From the IMG/VR virus record IMGVR_UViG_3300029787_000030, positions 1,806 to 63,059 of that record: a stretch of DNA of 61,254 bases. One strand, given 5' to 3'. Of this stretch, positions 27,286 through 39,400 are shown one piece after another; within the stretch, counting starts at the first letter, position 1, and each line of letters opens with the position of its first letter. The notes under the pieces are model-generated. The model did not search any database, was not told the origin of the DNA, and saw only the letters and a program-made list of their open reading frames with translations. Position numbers and translations under genes: made by a program. Origin of the DNA: a virus.

Positions 27286-27987
27286 ATGGCAGTAGATGTT
27301 AACGATGTATATCAAAAAGTACAAGTAATAGCTAATAAAGAACAAAGAGGTTATATTACACCTGTTGAGTTTAATTCATTAGCTAATCAAGTTCAAAATG
27401 ATGTTTTTGAACAATACTTTTATGATTTGAATCAAGCTGATAGAAAACTAGAAACATATGAAGAATATTCAAATGCTATAGATCTTATAAAGGAGAAGAT
27501 ATCTCCTTTTCATTATTTTAAATCATCACCATCAGCTACAAGCGGTAATACTATGACACTTGCAACATCTACTTATATGTTAGGTGATGTTTATTATACT
27601 GCTAGTGGTATTGATTACGTAGTACAACCTATTAGTAAAGAAGAACTTACAAATATACAATTATCACCTTTAGCAACACCCACGCTAAAAAGACCTGTTT
27701 ATGTAAGAAAGTCAGCTACACAAATAGAGGTTTTTCCAACTACTTTAACTATGGGATTATTATCTCATGATTACGTTAAAAAACCAACAACAGTAGTTTT
27801 AGGATATAATACAGCTACTGGAGCATACGACTCAAGCACATCTACAAACTTTGAGCTTCACCCATCTGAAGAAGCTAACTTAGTAATAAAAATATTACAA
27901 CTAATAGGTATCATTATAAAAGATCCAGGTTTGTATCAAATATCATCGCAAGAAGAAATAAAAGATTTACAACAAGAAAAAGCATAA
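27286..27987 (+). CDS. Head-tail connector (ring-type) protein
   Basis: 233 residues. The start MAVDVNDVYQKVQVIANKEQ RG then YITPVEFNSLANQVQNDVFE is characteristic of the adaptor/ring protein next to the capsid gene in Bacteroidota podophages. The mostly helical N-terminus and beta insertion (VYVRKSATQIEVFPTTLTMG) fit a gp6-like connector. It would dock beneath the portal. The following gene begins 3 nt after its stop. Confidence 0.75.
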   Translation: MAVDVNDVYQKVQVIANKEQRGYITPVEFNSLANQVQNDVFEQYFYDLNQADRKLETYEEYSNAIDLIKEKISPFHYFKSSPSATSGNTMTLATSTYMLGDVYYTASGIDYVVQPISKEELTNIQLSPLATPTLKRPVYVRKSATQIEVFPTTLTMGLLSHDYVKKPTTVVLGYNTATGAYDSSTSTNFELHPSEEANLVIKILQLIGIIIKDPGLYQISSQEEIKDLQQEKA

Positions 27988-27990
27988 TAA

Positions 27991-29130
27991 ATGGGATTAT
28001 TAGGAACAACTACAGCAGAATCTTATTATAGTCAATCTCAGTCATTTACTGGTAATGGCACTGCACACCAATTTGTGTTATTACAAAGTTCTTTTCCAAC
28101 AGTACCAACAGCTAAAGAACAGTTTGAAGTATATATAAATGATATTTTAATAAATCCAAATAATTATAGTTATAACAATTCTAACGATACTATAACTTTT
28201 ACCTCTACAAGTATGAACACAGACGTTCAGACAGGTAGTAATGGCGCACCAAAAACTGGATTAATAGTATTAGTAAGAGAAGTAGCTGAAACAGAGCAGT
28301 ACGGTGGTTACCAATATGTTGATATTGAAGATGTTATAAATAATTTTATGGTTTCTTATGTTGGTGAAGGTAAAATAATAAATAGAGTTAGAAAAGCAGA
28401 TGTAGCGTTTCATGCTCAACGAGCAATACAAGAGTTTAGTTATGATACTTTTAAATCTACAAAATCTCAAGAAATAGAAGTACCACCAGCATTAACAATG
28501 ATATTACCTCAAGATTTTGTAAATTATGTTAAACTTTCTTATAAAGATGACTCTGGTACTGAAAGAGTTATTTATCCTATAAGATTTACTAGTAATCCTA
28601 CTTCTTTATTACAAGATTCAAATTATAAATATTTATTTGATTCTAACGGTAATTTACAAAAATCATATAACTCTAACACTTGGAACGATTTTAAACAACC
28701 AAATCAAGACTTAGCTGAATATAGTCAACAAGAAAAACTAGATGAAGTTGACATAAATGGTATGGGTGGTAGGTATGGTCTAGAACCCGAAAGAGGTCAG
28801 AGTAATGGATCTTATTTTATAGATCAATTAAAAGGTACTATATATTTTAGTTCTAACATGTTTGGAAAAATAATTACACTTAAGTATATAAGTGATGGAT
28901 TAGGTACAGATGCAGAAATGGTTGTACATAAATTTGCTGAAGAAGCAATGTATAAGTATTTAGCTCATGCAGTTTTAGCTACTAAAATGAATGTACCAGA
29001 ATACATTGTTGCAAGGTTTAAAAGAGAAAAGTTTGCAGCAACTAGAAATGCAAAAATAAGGTTATCTAACCTTAAATCTGAGGAGCTTGCTCAAGTAATG
29101 CGAAACAAATCAAAGCAAATTAAACATTAA
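27991..29130 (+). CDS. Tail tubular A-like connector with fibre-type N-terminal domain
   Basis: 379 residues. Residues 12-90 (SQSQSFTGNGTAHQFVLLQS...FEVYINDILINPNNYSY) form a beta domain of the type seen in T7-like fibre proteins. The rest (FMVSYVGEGKIINRVRKADV AFHAQRAIQEFSYDTFKS) has the helical pattern of gp11/gp4-type tail tubular proteins. The C-terminal helix FAEEAMYKYLAHAVLATKMN supports this. It is likely a ring between the adaptor and the nozzle. Confidence 0.75.
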   Translation: MGLLGTTTAESYYSQSQSFTGNGTAHQFVLLQSSFPTVPTAKEQFEVYINDILINPNNYSYNNSNDTITFTSTSMNTDVQTGSNGAPKTGLIVLVREVAETEQYGGYQYVDIEDVINNFMVSYVGEGKIINRVRKADVAFHAQRAIQEFSYDTFKSTKSQEIEVPPALTMILPQDFVNYVKLSYKDDSGTERVIYPIRFTSNPTSLLQDSNYKYLFDSNGNLQKSYNSNTWNDFKQPNQDLAEYSQQEKLDEVDINGMGGRYGLEPERGQSNGSYFIDQLKGTIYFSSNMFGKIITLKYISDGLGTDAEMVVHKFAEEAMYKYLAHAVLATKMNVPEYIVARFKREKFAATRNAKIRLSNLKSEELAQVMRNKSKQIKH

Positions 29131-29133
29131 CAC

Positions 29134-32100
29134 ATGCCGGAAATATCAAATAACTTTAGACTAGGTAGGATGGAGAAGGATCTAGATGATCGTCTTGTTC
29201 CTAATGGTGGCTATAGAGATGCTTTAAATGTAGAGGTAGCTACATCTGAAGGATCTGATGTTGGTGCTTTGCAAAAAGTTTTAGGTAATACATTAATATC
29301 TGGTTTACCAACACTAACAAATGCTACTTGTATCGGTTCAGTTAGAGATACTCAAAACAATAAAATATATTGGTTTATAACATCAAGTGGTGCTGATGTA
29401 ATAGCAGAGCTCAACGGTACAACTATAGATTTAATATTAGTAGATACAGGTAATGTTTTAAGCTTTAATACTAGTAATTTAATATTAGGTGTTAATATAT
29501 TAGATCAAGTTTTATACTTTACTGATAATTTAAACGAGCCAAGAAGAGTAGATATAGAATATTGGAGAGGTAAAACTGGTACGACTTTAGTAACATCAAC
29601 CGGTTTAACAGCAGATAAAATAACTGTAATAAGAAAATCACCTTTAAATGCTTTAACATATACAGCAACTGGATTACCATCAACTGTAGTTAGTGGTGCA
29701 GGTACTATAGATGGAGAACAAGTACAAGTACTAATAAGTGGAAATACTTCTCTAGCATTATCTACATTTACTTTAAATTCATTTGAAGCAATAACTAATA
29801 TTACTTTTATAAAACAATCAGATGGATCTGCTGTTAGTCCTGAGTATAACCCTAATAACGAAATAATATTAACTAACACACTAGGTCAAACAGCTAGAAT
29901 AAGAATAGATAGTTCTACTGGATCTTCGCCTAACAAGATATTTAAAGCTACTTTATTAGAAATACACTCAGGTATTGCTAATACAGAAACAGGTAATGCT
30001 GTAACTTTTAGTCAAGCTGCTAATTTACCGTGGTTAGGTAGTAGTACATATACAAGTTCTACTATTAATGGTTCAACTGGTGAAATTTATTTTGGTACTT
30101 CTACTTCAACAACAGGTACTATAAACAATTATTTAGGTTTTCAACAGAACGCAACTGGACCTGTTGATTTTTTTAGTTCTGTACCTGTTACAGCTGATTA
30201 TACTTTACATTTATCAGTTTGTATAATAGGAGCTCCACAAATACAAGGAACAGAAGGTCAACCAAACTCTGTTTTTACAGGAAATAGTTCTAATGTAACA
30301 AAAGCTAATATAAGAATTCATGCAGAATTTAGTTTAAATGAAGGTGCTAATTGGACTAGTATGAATCAAATTGGCCATGAGACAGGTGGTGCTGGTGATT
30401 TTTCTAGTAATGGTGTTCCAGACTCTACTCTTCAAACTGTTTTAGCTGACGGTAAAACAATATGTCTTACTAAAAAAATAACTGCAACACAATATCAAGC
30501 AGGTGCTAAAGTTAGGTATAGGTTAAAAAAGACAGAAACAACTAACGGTCTACAATTAATAACTACAGTGCAGTCAAGTGCTCTTACAGGGCTTGAAGTT
30601 AAAACAGGTGGTACTATAGCGGCAGGTTCAAATTTACTTTTACGACTAGTTGGTGGTGGAGCTATATCAGGTGCATCATCTGTTAATCCTATATCATCTG
30701 GTATGATAATAGAAAAGATAACAGGAGACGGAATACCTTTTTTAACAAGAGTTGTTTCTGTAAATTATCACACATCAAATAGTGTTGTTTTAGATAAACC
30801 AGTAACAGTTTCAGCAGGTGATGCTTTAAGATTTAGAGGAACATATTCTGCTATTAGTTCTAACTTAACAGAGTATGATGCTGTTGCTAAAGAGGCTTTA
30901 GGTAGATTTCAAGAAAAGTTTCCAACATTTTCATACAGATATAAATATACTAATAATCAATATTCAACATTTGCTCCATTTTCTTTACCAGCTTTTGTAC
31001 CTGGTAATTTTAAATACTTAACTAAAGATGGATTTAATGCTGGTATGCTTAACAGTGTTACTTCAATAACTTTAACAGGTTGGAATACAGATATAAGTTC
31101 ACAGTTTAGTGATACTGCAAATAGTTTGATAGATGAAATAGATATTTTATATAAAACATCAAATGATCAAAATGTATATGTAGTAGATACTATAAAGGAA
31201 TCTAGTGGAAGCTTTGATAATACTTATACTATAGAAGATAATGAAATATATAAAGTATTAGATAATATACAACTTTTAAGAAGTTTTGATTCTGTACCTA
31301 AAAAAGCTTTATGTCAAGAAATAATAGGTAATAGATTATTATATGCTAATTATACTGAGAGCTTTAATTATACTGGTGATATAGAGTTTGACATAAAAAC
31401 AGTTACAAGAACAGATACTTTTAATCAAAAATTTTCCTTAAAATCTAACAGAACATATCAATTTGGTATTGTTCTTCAAGATACTTTTGGTAGAAAAACT
31501 CCTGTTTTCACTGGAGAAAACTCATCTCTTGAAGTTGATAAAGAAAACTCTACAAAAAACATACAATTTTTAGTAAAAGCAAAAAGCACAAGCTTACCTA
31601 GTGAAATAACACATTTTAGATATTTTATAAAAGAAACATCTAAAGAGTATTATAACATAGCTATATCTAATTATTATGACGATGGTGAAGGTTTTGCTTA
31701 CTTAGCTATACCTTCAGCTGATAGAAACAAAGTATCAGAAAATGATTATTTAGTTTTTAAGAAACAAAATGGTACAACACTTAGTTATAGCGGCACACAA
31801 GATGCTAATAGATTTAAAGTAATAGATATAAAAAATGATCCTCCCCAAATACTAAACAGAGATGTAGCAGTTAATAATCGTTTTGGTTGTGGTTTTGGTG
31901 ATAAATTTGGTTCTCAAACATCATTAACTCATAAAAAAGCTGGCATGACACCTGTTAGTAGTTTTAATAAAATACAGGTTTCTGGCATGGGTGCAAGTAA
32001 TTTTATACATGCAGACGCAGAAGCATTATTAAAACCTGGTGCAAAAATAAGATTTAAAGCATTAACTAGTTTAAGATATACTAAAGCATATGAAGTTGCA

Positions 32101-34455
32101 AGTGTAAGAACTGCTGGTAATTCTGGAAGTACTTTAACTGCTGAAGTTACTTTTAAAAACTTTTTTACAGAAGATGTTGATCAACTTTATGATGATAGTA
32201 ATAAAATATTAGCAAAAGTAACGGAGTTTGTAACAGAGTCGGAGACAATAGGTAATAGTAATTTTGATGGCAAATTTTTTGTTAAAATAAAAGCTAATCA
32301 AGAATTAAAAGACAATTTTGATACTCATGTTAATGAAGGAGATTTTCTTGTACTAGGATCTACTTATAGTGTTGCTGCTGGCTCAACGGTTACTGGTGGA
32401 TATCATATAACTGGTTTAACAGCTGCCTCTAACACTTTTACTATAACTACTTCTGAAGTAGAAAATCATACAGCTTCAAAATATGAAGATGATAATTTTT
32501 TTAATAATATAGTTACTGGTAATTATGTTAGAATATCAGATACTGGTTTTAATAATGAGTTAAAATTTTCTAATTACTATAAAATAACTTCAGTAACTAA
32601 ATCTGGTGGAGGTGCTGCAGATGCTGTATTTGCATTAACCTTAGCTACAAATTTATTAGTAACTGTTAGTACTAGCGAAGTTGTAAGAATAGAAGTATTA
32701 AATGTAGTAAAAGAATCTGATAGTGATTCTAGTAGTCCTGCTATTTTTGAAATAGAACCAGAAAATGGTTTGCTTGATTTATATTATGAAACTCAAGAAG
32801 CTTTTCCAATATCTCTTCTACCTACTTCCGATGCAACAGCTACAGGTACTGTTGATAATGCTGTAAATAATTCTACTACAGTTATTTTAGATGGTAGTCT
32901 TCCTACTTTAGTAGTTGATATGTTAGTAACTGGAACTGGTATAAGTAGTACAGTTAAAGTTAATACAATACAAACTAATACTCCAGACTCTTCACACATA
33001 ACATTAACTCTTTCAGATGCTATAACTGTTGCTGATGATGCTACATTAACTTTTACTAAATATCAAGCATTATCATATGCAAACTCAATAAACTTTGGTA
33101 ATGGCGTTGAATCAGATAGAATTAGAGATGATTTTAATGCACCAGTAATGGGTAAAGGAGTTAGAGTTTCAACTGTAATAGAAGATATTTATGCAGAAGA
33201 AACTTTTACTAATAGATTTATATTCTCACAAATATATAATAGTGGTACTGGTATTGATAGATTAAATCAATTTATAATAGCAGATAAAATAACAAAAGAT
33301 ATTAATCCATCACATGGCTCAATACAACTAATAAAAACCAGAGATACTGATTTATTAGCATTATGTGAAGATAAGTGTTTTAGAGTACAGGCTAATAAAG
33401 ATGCATTGTTTACCGCTGATGGTAATCCGCAAGTAACAGCAAGTACTAATGTTTTAGGTCAAATAATACCTTATGTTGGTGAGTATGGTATATCCCAAAA
33501 TCCAGAGTCATTTGCACAGTATGGTTTTAGAGCTTATTTTACTGATAAAGAAAGAGGTGTTGTATTAAGACTTTCAAGAGATGGTTTAAGTGAAATATCG
33601 TCTTTAGGTATGTCTGATTTTTTCTCAGATAAATTAGCAAACGTTACAAGCAATGTGTTTGGTAGTTATGATGATAGAAAAAACTCTTATAACTTAAGCT
33701 TTACAAATCAAGCTAATAGTGATCCTACTGAAACAATATCATTTAATGAAAAAATTAATGGTTGGACAAGTAGAAAGTCTTTTGTTCCAGAAACAGCTAT
33801 AAGTTTAAATAATGATTACTTTAGCTTTAAAGCTGGTAGTATGTATAAACATCATAGTAATTCTAATCATAGTGAGTTTTATGGAGTAACTTTAACAAAC
33901 AAGTGTACTGTTAAGTTTTTAATGAATCAACCAATAGGTCAAGTTAAAAGATTTAAAACATTAAATTATTTAGGAGATCTTGGTTGGTTGTTAGATAGTA
34001 TAACAACATCTGAGAGTGTAGGTTTAATAGGACCTGATGGATTTATAAAAAAAGAAGGTCAATTTTTTGCTACATTAACTGGTAGTAATTCTAATGCAGG
34101 AACATTAAACGCTGATGAATTACAAGTTGAAGGATTAGGCACGCTAAGCTCTGTTGATGGTAGTGTATTAACTTTTACTGGTGGTGTAAATAGTAATTTA
34201 CAAGTAGGTGATAGCGTTTATTTTTTAGCTGATATTGCTGTTGCTACATATAGTTCTTCTGGAACTTGTACTGCAAAAACAGCTACAACAGTTACTGTTA
34301 GTGGAACTGCGCCCGCTCAAGGTAATTTTGTATTATTTGACAAAGGTGGAGTTGCAAACCAATCAGGTTTATTAGGTTTCTTTGCAGAAGTTGAATTAAA
34401 ACATACAACTACTGGTGCAGCTGAGTTGTTTTCAGTAGGTTCAAGAATTGTTTAA
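29134..34455 (+). CDS. Giant tail nozzle protein
   Basis: 1773 residues. The N-terminus (FRLGRMEKDLDDRLVPNGGY followed by RDALNVEVATSEGSDVGALQ) is the hallmark of the T7 gp12 / P22 gp10-like nozzle in marine phages. It is a beta-propeller-rich tube protein. It is much larger than T7 gp12 (794 residues), with beta-sandwich insertions and a C-terminal third containing FAQYGFRAYFTDKERGVVLR. It makes the distal tail through which DNA leaves and probably anchors fibres. It lies right after the connector gene. Confidence 0.85.
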   Translation: MPEISNNFRLGRMEKDLDDRLVPNGGYRDALNVEVATSEGSDVGALQKVLGNTLISGLPTLTNATCIGSVRDTQNNKIYWFITSSGADVIAELNGTTIDLILVDTGNVLSFNTSNLILGVNILDQVLYFTDNLNEPRRVDIEYWRGKTGTTLVTSTGLTADKITVIRKSPLNALTYTATGLPSTVVSGAGTIDGEQVQVLISGNTSLALSTFTLNSFEAITNITFIKQSDGSAVSPEYNPNNEIILTNTLGQTARIRIDSSTGSSPNKIFKATLLEIHSGIANTETGNAVTFSQAANLPWLGSSTYTSSTINGSTGEIYFGTSTSTTGTINNYLGFQQNATGPVDFFSSVPVTADYTLHLSVCIIGAPQIQGTEGQPNSVFTGNSSNVTKANIRIHAEFSLNEGANWTSMNQIGHETGGAGDFSSNGVPDSTLQTVLADGKTICLTKKITATQYQAGAKVRYRLKKTETTNGLQLITTVQSSALTGLEVKTGGTIAAGSNLLLRLVGGGAISGASSVNPISSGMIIEKITGDGIPFLTRVVSVNYHTSNSVVLDKPVTVSAGDALRFRGTYSAISSNLTEYDAVAKEALGRFQEKFPTFSYRYKYTNNQYSTFAPFSLPAFVPGNFKYLTKDGFNAGMLNSVTSITLTGWNTDISSQFSDTANSLIDEIDILYKTSNDQNVYVVDTIKESSGSFDNTYTIEDNEIYKVLDNIQLLRSFDSVPKKALCQEIIGNRLLYANYTESFNYTGDIEFDIKTVTRTDTFNQKFSLKSNRTYQFGIVLQDTFGRKTPVFTGENSSLEVDKENSTKNIQFLVKAKSTSLPSEITHFRYFIKETSKEYYNIAISNYYDDGEGFAYLAIPSADRNKVSENDYLVFKKQNGTTLSYSGTQDANRFKVIDIKNDPPQILNRDVAVNNRFGCGFGDKFGSQTSLTHKKAGMTPVSSFNKIQVSGMGASNFIHADAEALLKPGAKIRFKALTSLRYTKAYEVASVRTAGNSGSTLTAEVTFKNFFTEDVDQLYDDSNKILAKVTEFVTESETIGNSNFDGKFFVKIKANQELKDNFDTHVNEGDFLVLGSTYSVAAGSTVTGGYHITGLTAASNTFTITTSEVENHTASKYEDDNFFNNIVTGNYVRISDTGFNNELKFSNYYKITSVTKSGGGAADAVFALTLATNLLVTVSTSEVVRIEVLNVVKESDSDSSSPAIFEIEPENGLLDLYYETQEAFPISLLPTSDATATGTVDNAVNNSTTVILDGSLPTLVVDMLVTGTGISSTVKVNTIQTNTPDSSHITLTLSDAITVADDATLTFTKYQALSYANSINFGNGVESDRIRDDFNAPVMGKGVRVSTVIEDIYAEETFTNRFIFSQIYNSGTGIDRLNQFIIADKITKDINPSHGSIQLIKTRDTDLLALCEDKCFRVQANKDALFTADGNPQVTASTNVLGQIIPYVGEYGISQNPESFAQYGFRAYFTDKERGVVLRLSRDGLSEISSLGMSDFFSDKLANVTSNVFGSYDDRKNSYNLSFTNQANSDPTETISFNEKINGWTSRKSFVPETAISLNNDYFSFKAGSMYKHHSNSNHSEFYGVTLTNKCTVKFLMNQPIGQVKRFKTLNYLGDLGWLLDSITTSESVGLIGPDGFIKKEGQFFATLTGSNSNAGTLNADELQVEGLGTLSSVDGSVLTFTGGVNSNLQVGDSVYFLADIAVATYSSSGTCTAKTATTVTVSGTAPAQGNFVLFDKGGVANQSGLLGFFAEVELKHTTTGAAELFSVGSRIV

Positions 34456-34497
34456 ATAAAATATTTAAAGTGTAATAGTTAAATAAAGGTAATTAAC

Positions 34498-35136
34498 ATG
34501 TTAGGAAAATTAAATGAACAAGGTATTGGAGCTGTTGGAGCAATCGCTGGTGGATTAACTCAAACTCTTGGTGGTATTATAGGCCAAAGAAAAAGAAAGC
34601 GTGAACAAAGAAAAGCTAGAGGAGCTTATGAAGAAAGATTAGCACAGTTTGAAAATCTAGATGATTCAAATTTATATGCTAATCTATCAAATCCTTATGA
34701 AGACGCAACAGTAAATACTCAAGCGGCTGAGTTTACAGCTCAACAACAACAGCAAGGACTAGCTAGTACAATGCAAGCTATGAGTGGTGCCGCTGGTGGT
34801 AGTGGTATAGCCGCACTAGCACAGTCTATGGCTAATGTTCAAGGTCAACAAGCACAACAAGCTTCAGCTGATATTGCTAGACAAGAACAAGCAAATCAAC
34901 AAAGAGCAATGGCACAATCAGCTCAAAATCAAGTGTTATCAGCACAAGGCGCTACTCAAGCTAGAGGATTACAATATGAAAAATCATCAGCATTAGCTCA
35001 AGCAGCAGCAGCTAGACAAGCAACAGCAGAAAAAGCTGTTAATGATGCTAGACAAGCAATGGTTAGCGGTATAGGTGATGTTGTTGGAGGAGTAACAAGT
35101 CTAGCAATGGGAGGTATGACTGGTGGTGATCAATAA
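34498..35136 (+). CDS. Ejection-type internal virion protein (small)
   Basis: 212 residues. The glycine-rich hydrophobic N-terminus (GIGAVGAIAGGLTQTLGGII) precedes a basic patch (GQRKRKREQRKARG). A Gln/Ala-rich helical body follows (QQASADIARQEQANQQRAMA) and the end is Gly-rich (GGVTSLAMGGMTGGDQ). This resembles T7 gp14-like proteins that insert into the outer membrane during DNA ejection. It is first of three consecutive candidates (212, 442, 2377 residues), matching the gp14-gp15-gp16 order. Confidence 0.75.
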   Translation: MLGKLNEQGIGAVGAIAGGLTQTLGGIIGQRKRKREQRKARGAYEERLAQFENLDDSNLYANLSNPYEDATVNTQAAEFTAQQQQQGLASTMQAMSGAAGGSGIAALAQSMANVQGQQAQQASADIARQEQANQQRAMAQSAQNQVLSAQGATQARGLQYEKSSALAQAAAARQATAEKAVNDARQAMVSGIGDVVGGVTSLAMGGMTGGDQ

Positions 35137-35149
35137 TAAAATCTAAAAA

Positions 35150-36478
35150 ATGAGAAGACAAAGAAGACAAAATACAAGATTAAACTTAGGTCGAGACCCA
35201 CTTGGTGCTGGAGTTGCTTATAGTCAAAGTGGATTTAATGATTTAGGAGGTTTGTTAAGTCAAAAAATTCAACAAGGAACAGCTAAAGTAGCAGCTTTTG
35301 AAAAACAACGTAGAGATGATATAAAGCTAGAGGAAGAAAAAGCTGGCTTAATGGTTGAAAATTTCATGGCTAATCAAGCTGAAGGTATAGACTTAACAGC
35401 AATACCAGATGAAGATAAAGGTATGATTACTGATTTTTCTATGAATCAAAAGCAAATATATGCTGATGCAGCACAAGCGGCAGCTAGTATGAAAGCTGGT
35501 AGTCCTGAAAAACTACAGCAAATAGCTATAATGAAACAAGCTAATCAACGTTTACAAAATATAGAAAAACAATACAACGCTTGGGGTGGTATGAGAGAAG
35601 ACTATCTACAAGATTTTCAAAGTAAAAACTTATCTATAGCTAATAGTTCTGGCAACATGGTTAGTGCGGCTGGTATATTTACAGGAGCACAGCAAAGATC
35701 ATTTGATGAAAATGGTAATATTATATTTACAGATGCTCAAGGTAATACTACTAGAATGTCAGATATAAAACAACCTTTTGAAAAAGCTTGGAAACAAGGT
35801 GATCAAATCAATGAGGCTATGATGGAGTTATATACTGGTGGTGAAAAATTAGATGATACAACTAGACCTTATTTAAGAAATAAGTTTTCTAGATTAATTG
35901 ACAATGCTGGTGTTGAAGGTTTACAATCATTAGCTTTTGATAAAATGGTGGGTAATGAATCATTTTTTAGTGAAGATGAAAAAGAATTTATAGAATCATT
36001 AGATACAAATGATCCAGAAGCTTTAGTTGCAGCTAAAAAGCAATTTAAAGAACAATTACTTGACAGAATGATGAATGTTGCTGATCAACAAGCAAACAAT
36101 GGTTTCAACAAAAAGCAAGCGGCTAATTTACAATCTCAAGGCCCAAAAAATCAAGCTCAAAATTGGTTAATGTCTAATAAGGCTTTTTTTAATCAATATA
36201 GACCAGGTAACGTAGACGATGTTATAGCAGCAGGTAAAGATGATAAAATGAAAGTTGCTAAAGGTAATCCTGATCAAATAGCAAGTAAACTAAACGAGTA
36301 TGTATCTAGTAAAGGATATGGTGTTAGGTATAATCCTAAAAACCAACAGTATATATTACTTGATTCAAAAGCCAAACAAGGTTATGGATCTGTTAGAGGA
36401 GAAGGTCAAGACGGTAGTTTGATAGGTTATGGCTACAATGAGTTAAATCAAATGATGCAATATATAGATCAATTATAA
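35150..36478 (+). CDS. Ejection-type internal virion protein (middle)
   Basis: 442 residues, strongly helical. The basic start MRRQRRQNTRLNLGRDPLGA is followed by SQKIQQGTAKVAAFEKQRRD and a long alpha-helical body. The C-terminus (from ~360) looks like a small folded domain (KGYGVRYNPKNQQYILLDSK). Position and composition suggest a T7 gp15-like ejection protein. The next gene begins 1 nt after its stop. Confidence 0.7.
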   Translation: MRRQRRQNTRLNLGRDPLGAGVAYSQSGFNDLGGLLSQKIQQGTAKVAAFEKQRRDDIKLEEEKAGLMVENFMANQAEGIDLTAIPDEDKGMITDFSMNQKQIYADAAQAAASMKAGSPEKLQQIAIMKQANQRLQNIEKQYNAWGGMREDYLQDFQSKNLSIANSSGNMVSAAGIFTGAQQRSFDENGNIIFTDAQGNTTRMSDIKQPFEKAWKQGDQINEAMMELYTGGEKLDDTTRPYLRNKFSRLIDNAGVEGLQSLAFDKMVGNESFFSEDEKEFIESLDTNDPEALVAAKKQFKEQLLDRMMNVADQQANNGFNKKQAANLQSQGPKNQAQNWLMSNKAFFNQYRPGNVDDVIAAGKDDKMKVAKGNPDQIASKLNEYVSSKGYGVRYNPKNQQYILLDSKAKQGYGSVRGEGQDGSLIGYGYNELNQMMQYIDQL

Positions 36479-36479
36479 T

Positions 36480-39400
36480 ATGTCAAATGGAAATAAACAA
36501 AAGTACTGGTGGGAAGATGAAGCTCAGCCTGAAACTTTAGTACAAGATCAACCTGAGACAACCCAACAAGCGCAACCTCAAAAGCTTTGGTGGCAAACTG
36601 ATGATAATATATTAAAGCCTACAGGAAAAATAAGTACCTCTAGTCCTGGTATTATAGACACTAAAACTGAATCTAAACCTGAAAAAGAACTTACTACAGC
36701 TCAGTCTATAAAAAATTCACTATATAATCTTGGTGAACAATTTGGAGATATTTTTGAGTTTTATGGATTAAAAGATAATGAAGATGGTACTGCAGGCGCT
36801 GGTGAATCATTTGATATAGCTTGGAACTCATTAAAGTCTGGTATATTAGGTCCATCTGAAGCAACATCAGAAGAAATATTATCATCTATAAAAGGTTATG
36901 ACACCGAAAAGCAACAAACAAAACAAACTAAAGGTATATTAGAAAGCATTGAAAAAGGTGATATAGGTGGTGCTTTTGCAGGTGCTATAAATGCAATTAC
37001 AAATGGTCTTGGTAGTGCAGCTTATGGTACTGCTACTTTTGGCGCAGGTTTTTTAGCTGATTATAGTGCTGAAAACTATATAGAATTTAACAAACTTAAA
37101 GCACAAAATTTAAACAAGAATTTTAATGATTTAGTTAGAGAAGGTGAAGCTGATGTTGCTGTGCCTTTAGGTATTGCTGCTGTGCAATCAGGTATGGAAG
37201 CTTTTGCTTTAGGTAAAGTAATGAAAGTTGTAGGAGGTAAGGGTGGTTTAAATCCATTAAGTTCTTTTGGTAAAGAACTAGCTACTAAAGCATTGTACAA
37301 TAAATCAGCTAGAACTGCATTAAGTATGATGGGTACAGGTTCTACAGAGTTTATAACAGAAATAGGTCAACATGCTGCTGAACAAGTTAATAAAGAACTT
37401 GGTAGAGTTGCAGGCACAGATGAAGAAGCTAAAATAAAAGATACAATAATAGAAGCTGTAACTAGTCAAGAAGGTTTAGAAGCTGGTATACAAGGTTTTA
37501 TAGGTGGTGCTGGATTAGCAGGTGGTAGTTATTCTGCTAGAGCAGTATCTGCGGCTAGAAAAGTTGTTTCTCCTGGAGATATAGAGGCTGACATGCTAGC
37601 AGTAAATGAACTTAATAATGAAATAAAAAAATTAGAATCATCTGAAAATTATGACGCAGCTATATTAGAAGGTAAAAAAGAAACTTTAAAGCAACGAAAA
37701 ATAGCTCTTTCTGATAAAAAGAAAAAAGGTAATGACATTTTTCTTAAAATGGAAGATGATCAAATATTAGAGGTAGAAGATAAAGATCAGTTAGCTGACA
37801 TTGCAGCTTATAAACTTACTGAATTAAATAAAAAGCTTGATTCTGGTCAAATAACTCAAGCAGAATATGATTCAGCATCTGAAGGCTTTCGCCAAACCTA
37901 TGATAAAGCTAAGGCTAGAATAAATGAAATAATATATGAAGCTGACCAAGCTAAAGCAGAAGAAATAGCTGCAGAAACTGGATTAAATGTTAAAAAATCA
38001 ACTACATCTCAAGAATATGCTGATGATATAATTCAAGATCAATCAGCTAATAATGAAAATGATCCAAATAATTTTAATAACGAAAAAGAACTTGATGATT
38101 TTCTAGCACAAAAACCTAGAAAAAATGCAAGTAAAAAAGCTCAAGAAAAAAGAAATTCAGCAATAAACTTAAAAGCAGCAGTACAAAAAGCAAAAGAAGG
38201 AAGTGCTGGTGTATTTGCTGGAAAAGGAAATATATTTGTTAATGAACAAGTTTCAAAAGCTCAAGGAGATGTAAGTATTAATACACATGAAGTTCTTCAT
38301 CCAATATTAAACGCTTTGGTTGGTAATAAGGCAGAGCAAGGTAAAATAGTTAAACAGCTTAAAAAAGCTGCTACTTGGAACCAAAGAAGATATGTTGCTC
38401 AAGAATTAAATAGAAGAAAAGTTGCAAAAAAAGATCATGATACTGAATGGATTAATGTACTTTCTGATGGAATAGTTAGAGGAGAAGTTGGATTTGATAA
38501 AAATGTATTTGAAAAAATGGGTGATGCTTTCAAATCTATATTTGGTGCTAAGCAAGTAAATACTGTAGGTTTTGAAAATGGTCAACAAGTTTATAACTTT
38601 ATAAAAGAGTATACTAGTACATCTCCAGATGGTGCAGCAAGCAAAATAGCTTTAAAAGCAATAAAAGAAGCTGAAGCTAAAGCAAAAGTAAAGATTAAAG
38701 ATGTTGGTACAGTTGGTACTATGCAAGCCTCAAACTTAAATCAAATGTTTGAAGCAATGCATCCTGAAAAAGCAAAAGAAAACGTTGGTGAGTTTATGGA
38801 TACAATGCTTGTTGATAAACAAACAGGTATTAAAACTGACAATATATCAAACACACCTTTTGCAGATCAAATAGGTGGTATGGTTGGATCTATAATAAAT
38901 AGAACTTATAACAATGTTAAAGATCCTAATTCTTATACTAAAGATGATTATAAGCGTGACTTATTAAACGAAGCTATATTATTAGTAAAAAACGAATACA
39001 ATCCTGAAATTAAAAAGAAAACTGGTGAAGATGTTGATTTAGATAAGTTTTTAAGTAGTAGACTTAATCTTAGAGCAAACAATTTAATAGACAGGCTTGG
39101 AGAAAGAGGTGATATTAAAACTGAATCAATGACTAGACAAATGGCTGGTGCTGATGAAGGTACTCCAGCTCGTCAATTTGCTTCTGATGCACCTAGTGCT
39201 TTAGACTCTATGATAGAAGTTCAAGAAGAGTTAGAAAATCAAGAAACTTCTATAAGAAAAGATCTTGAAATAGAAGATGGTAGTAACATATATAACGAAG
39301 TCATAAGCTTAGTAAAAGAAGAAATATCAAATATAAAAGGTGTTATTAAACAAGCTGATATATCTGATATAAAAAACAAACTTGTAAAGAAGTTTGGTAA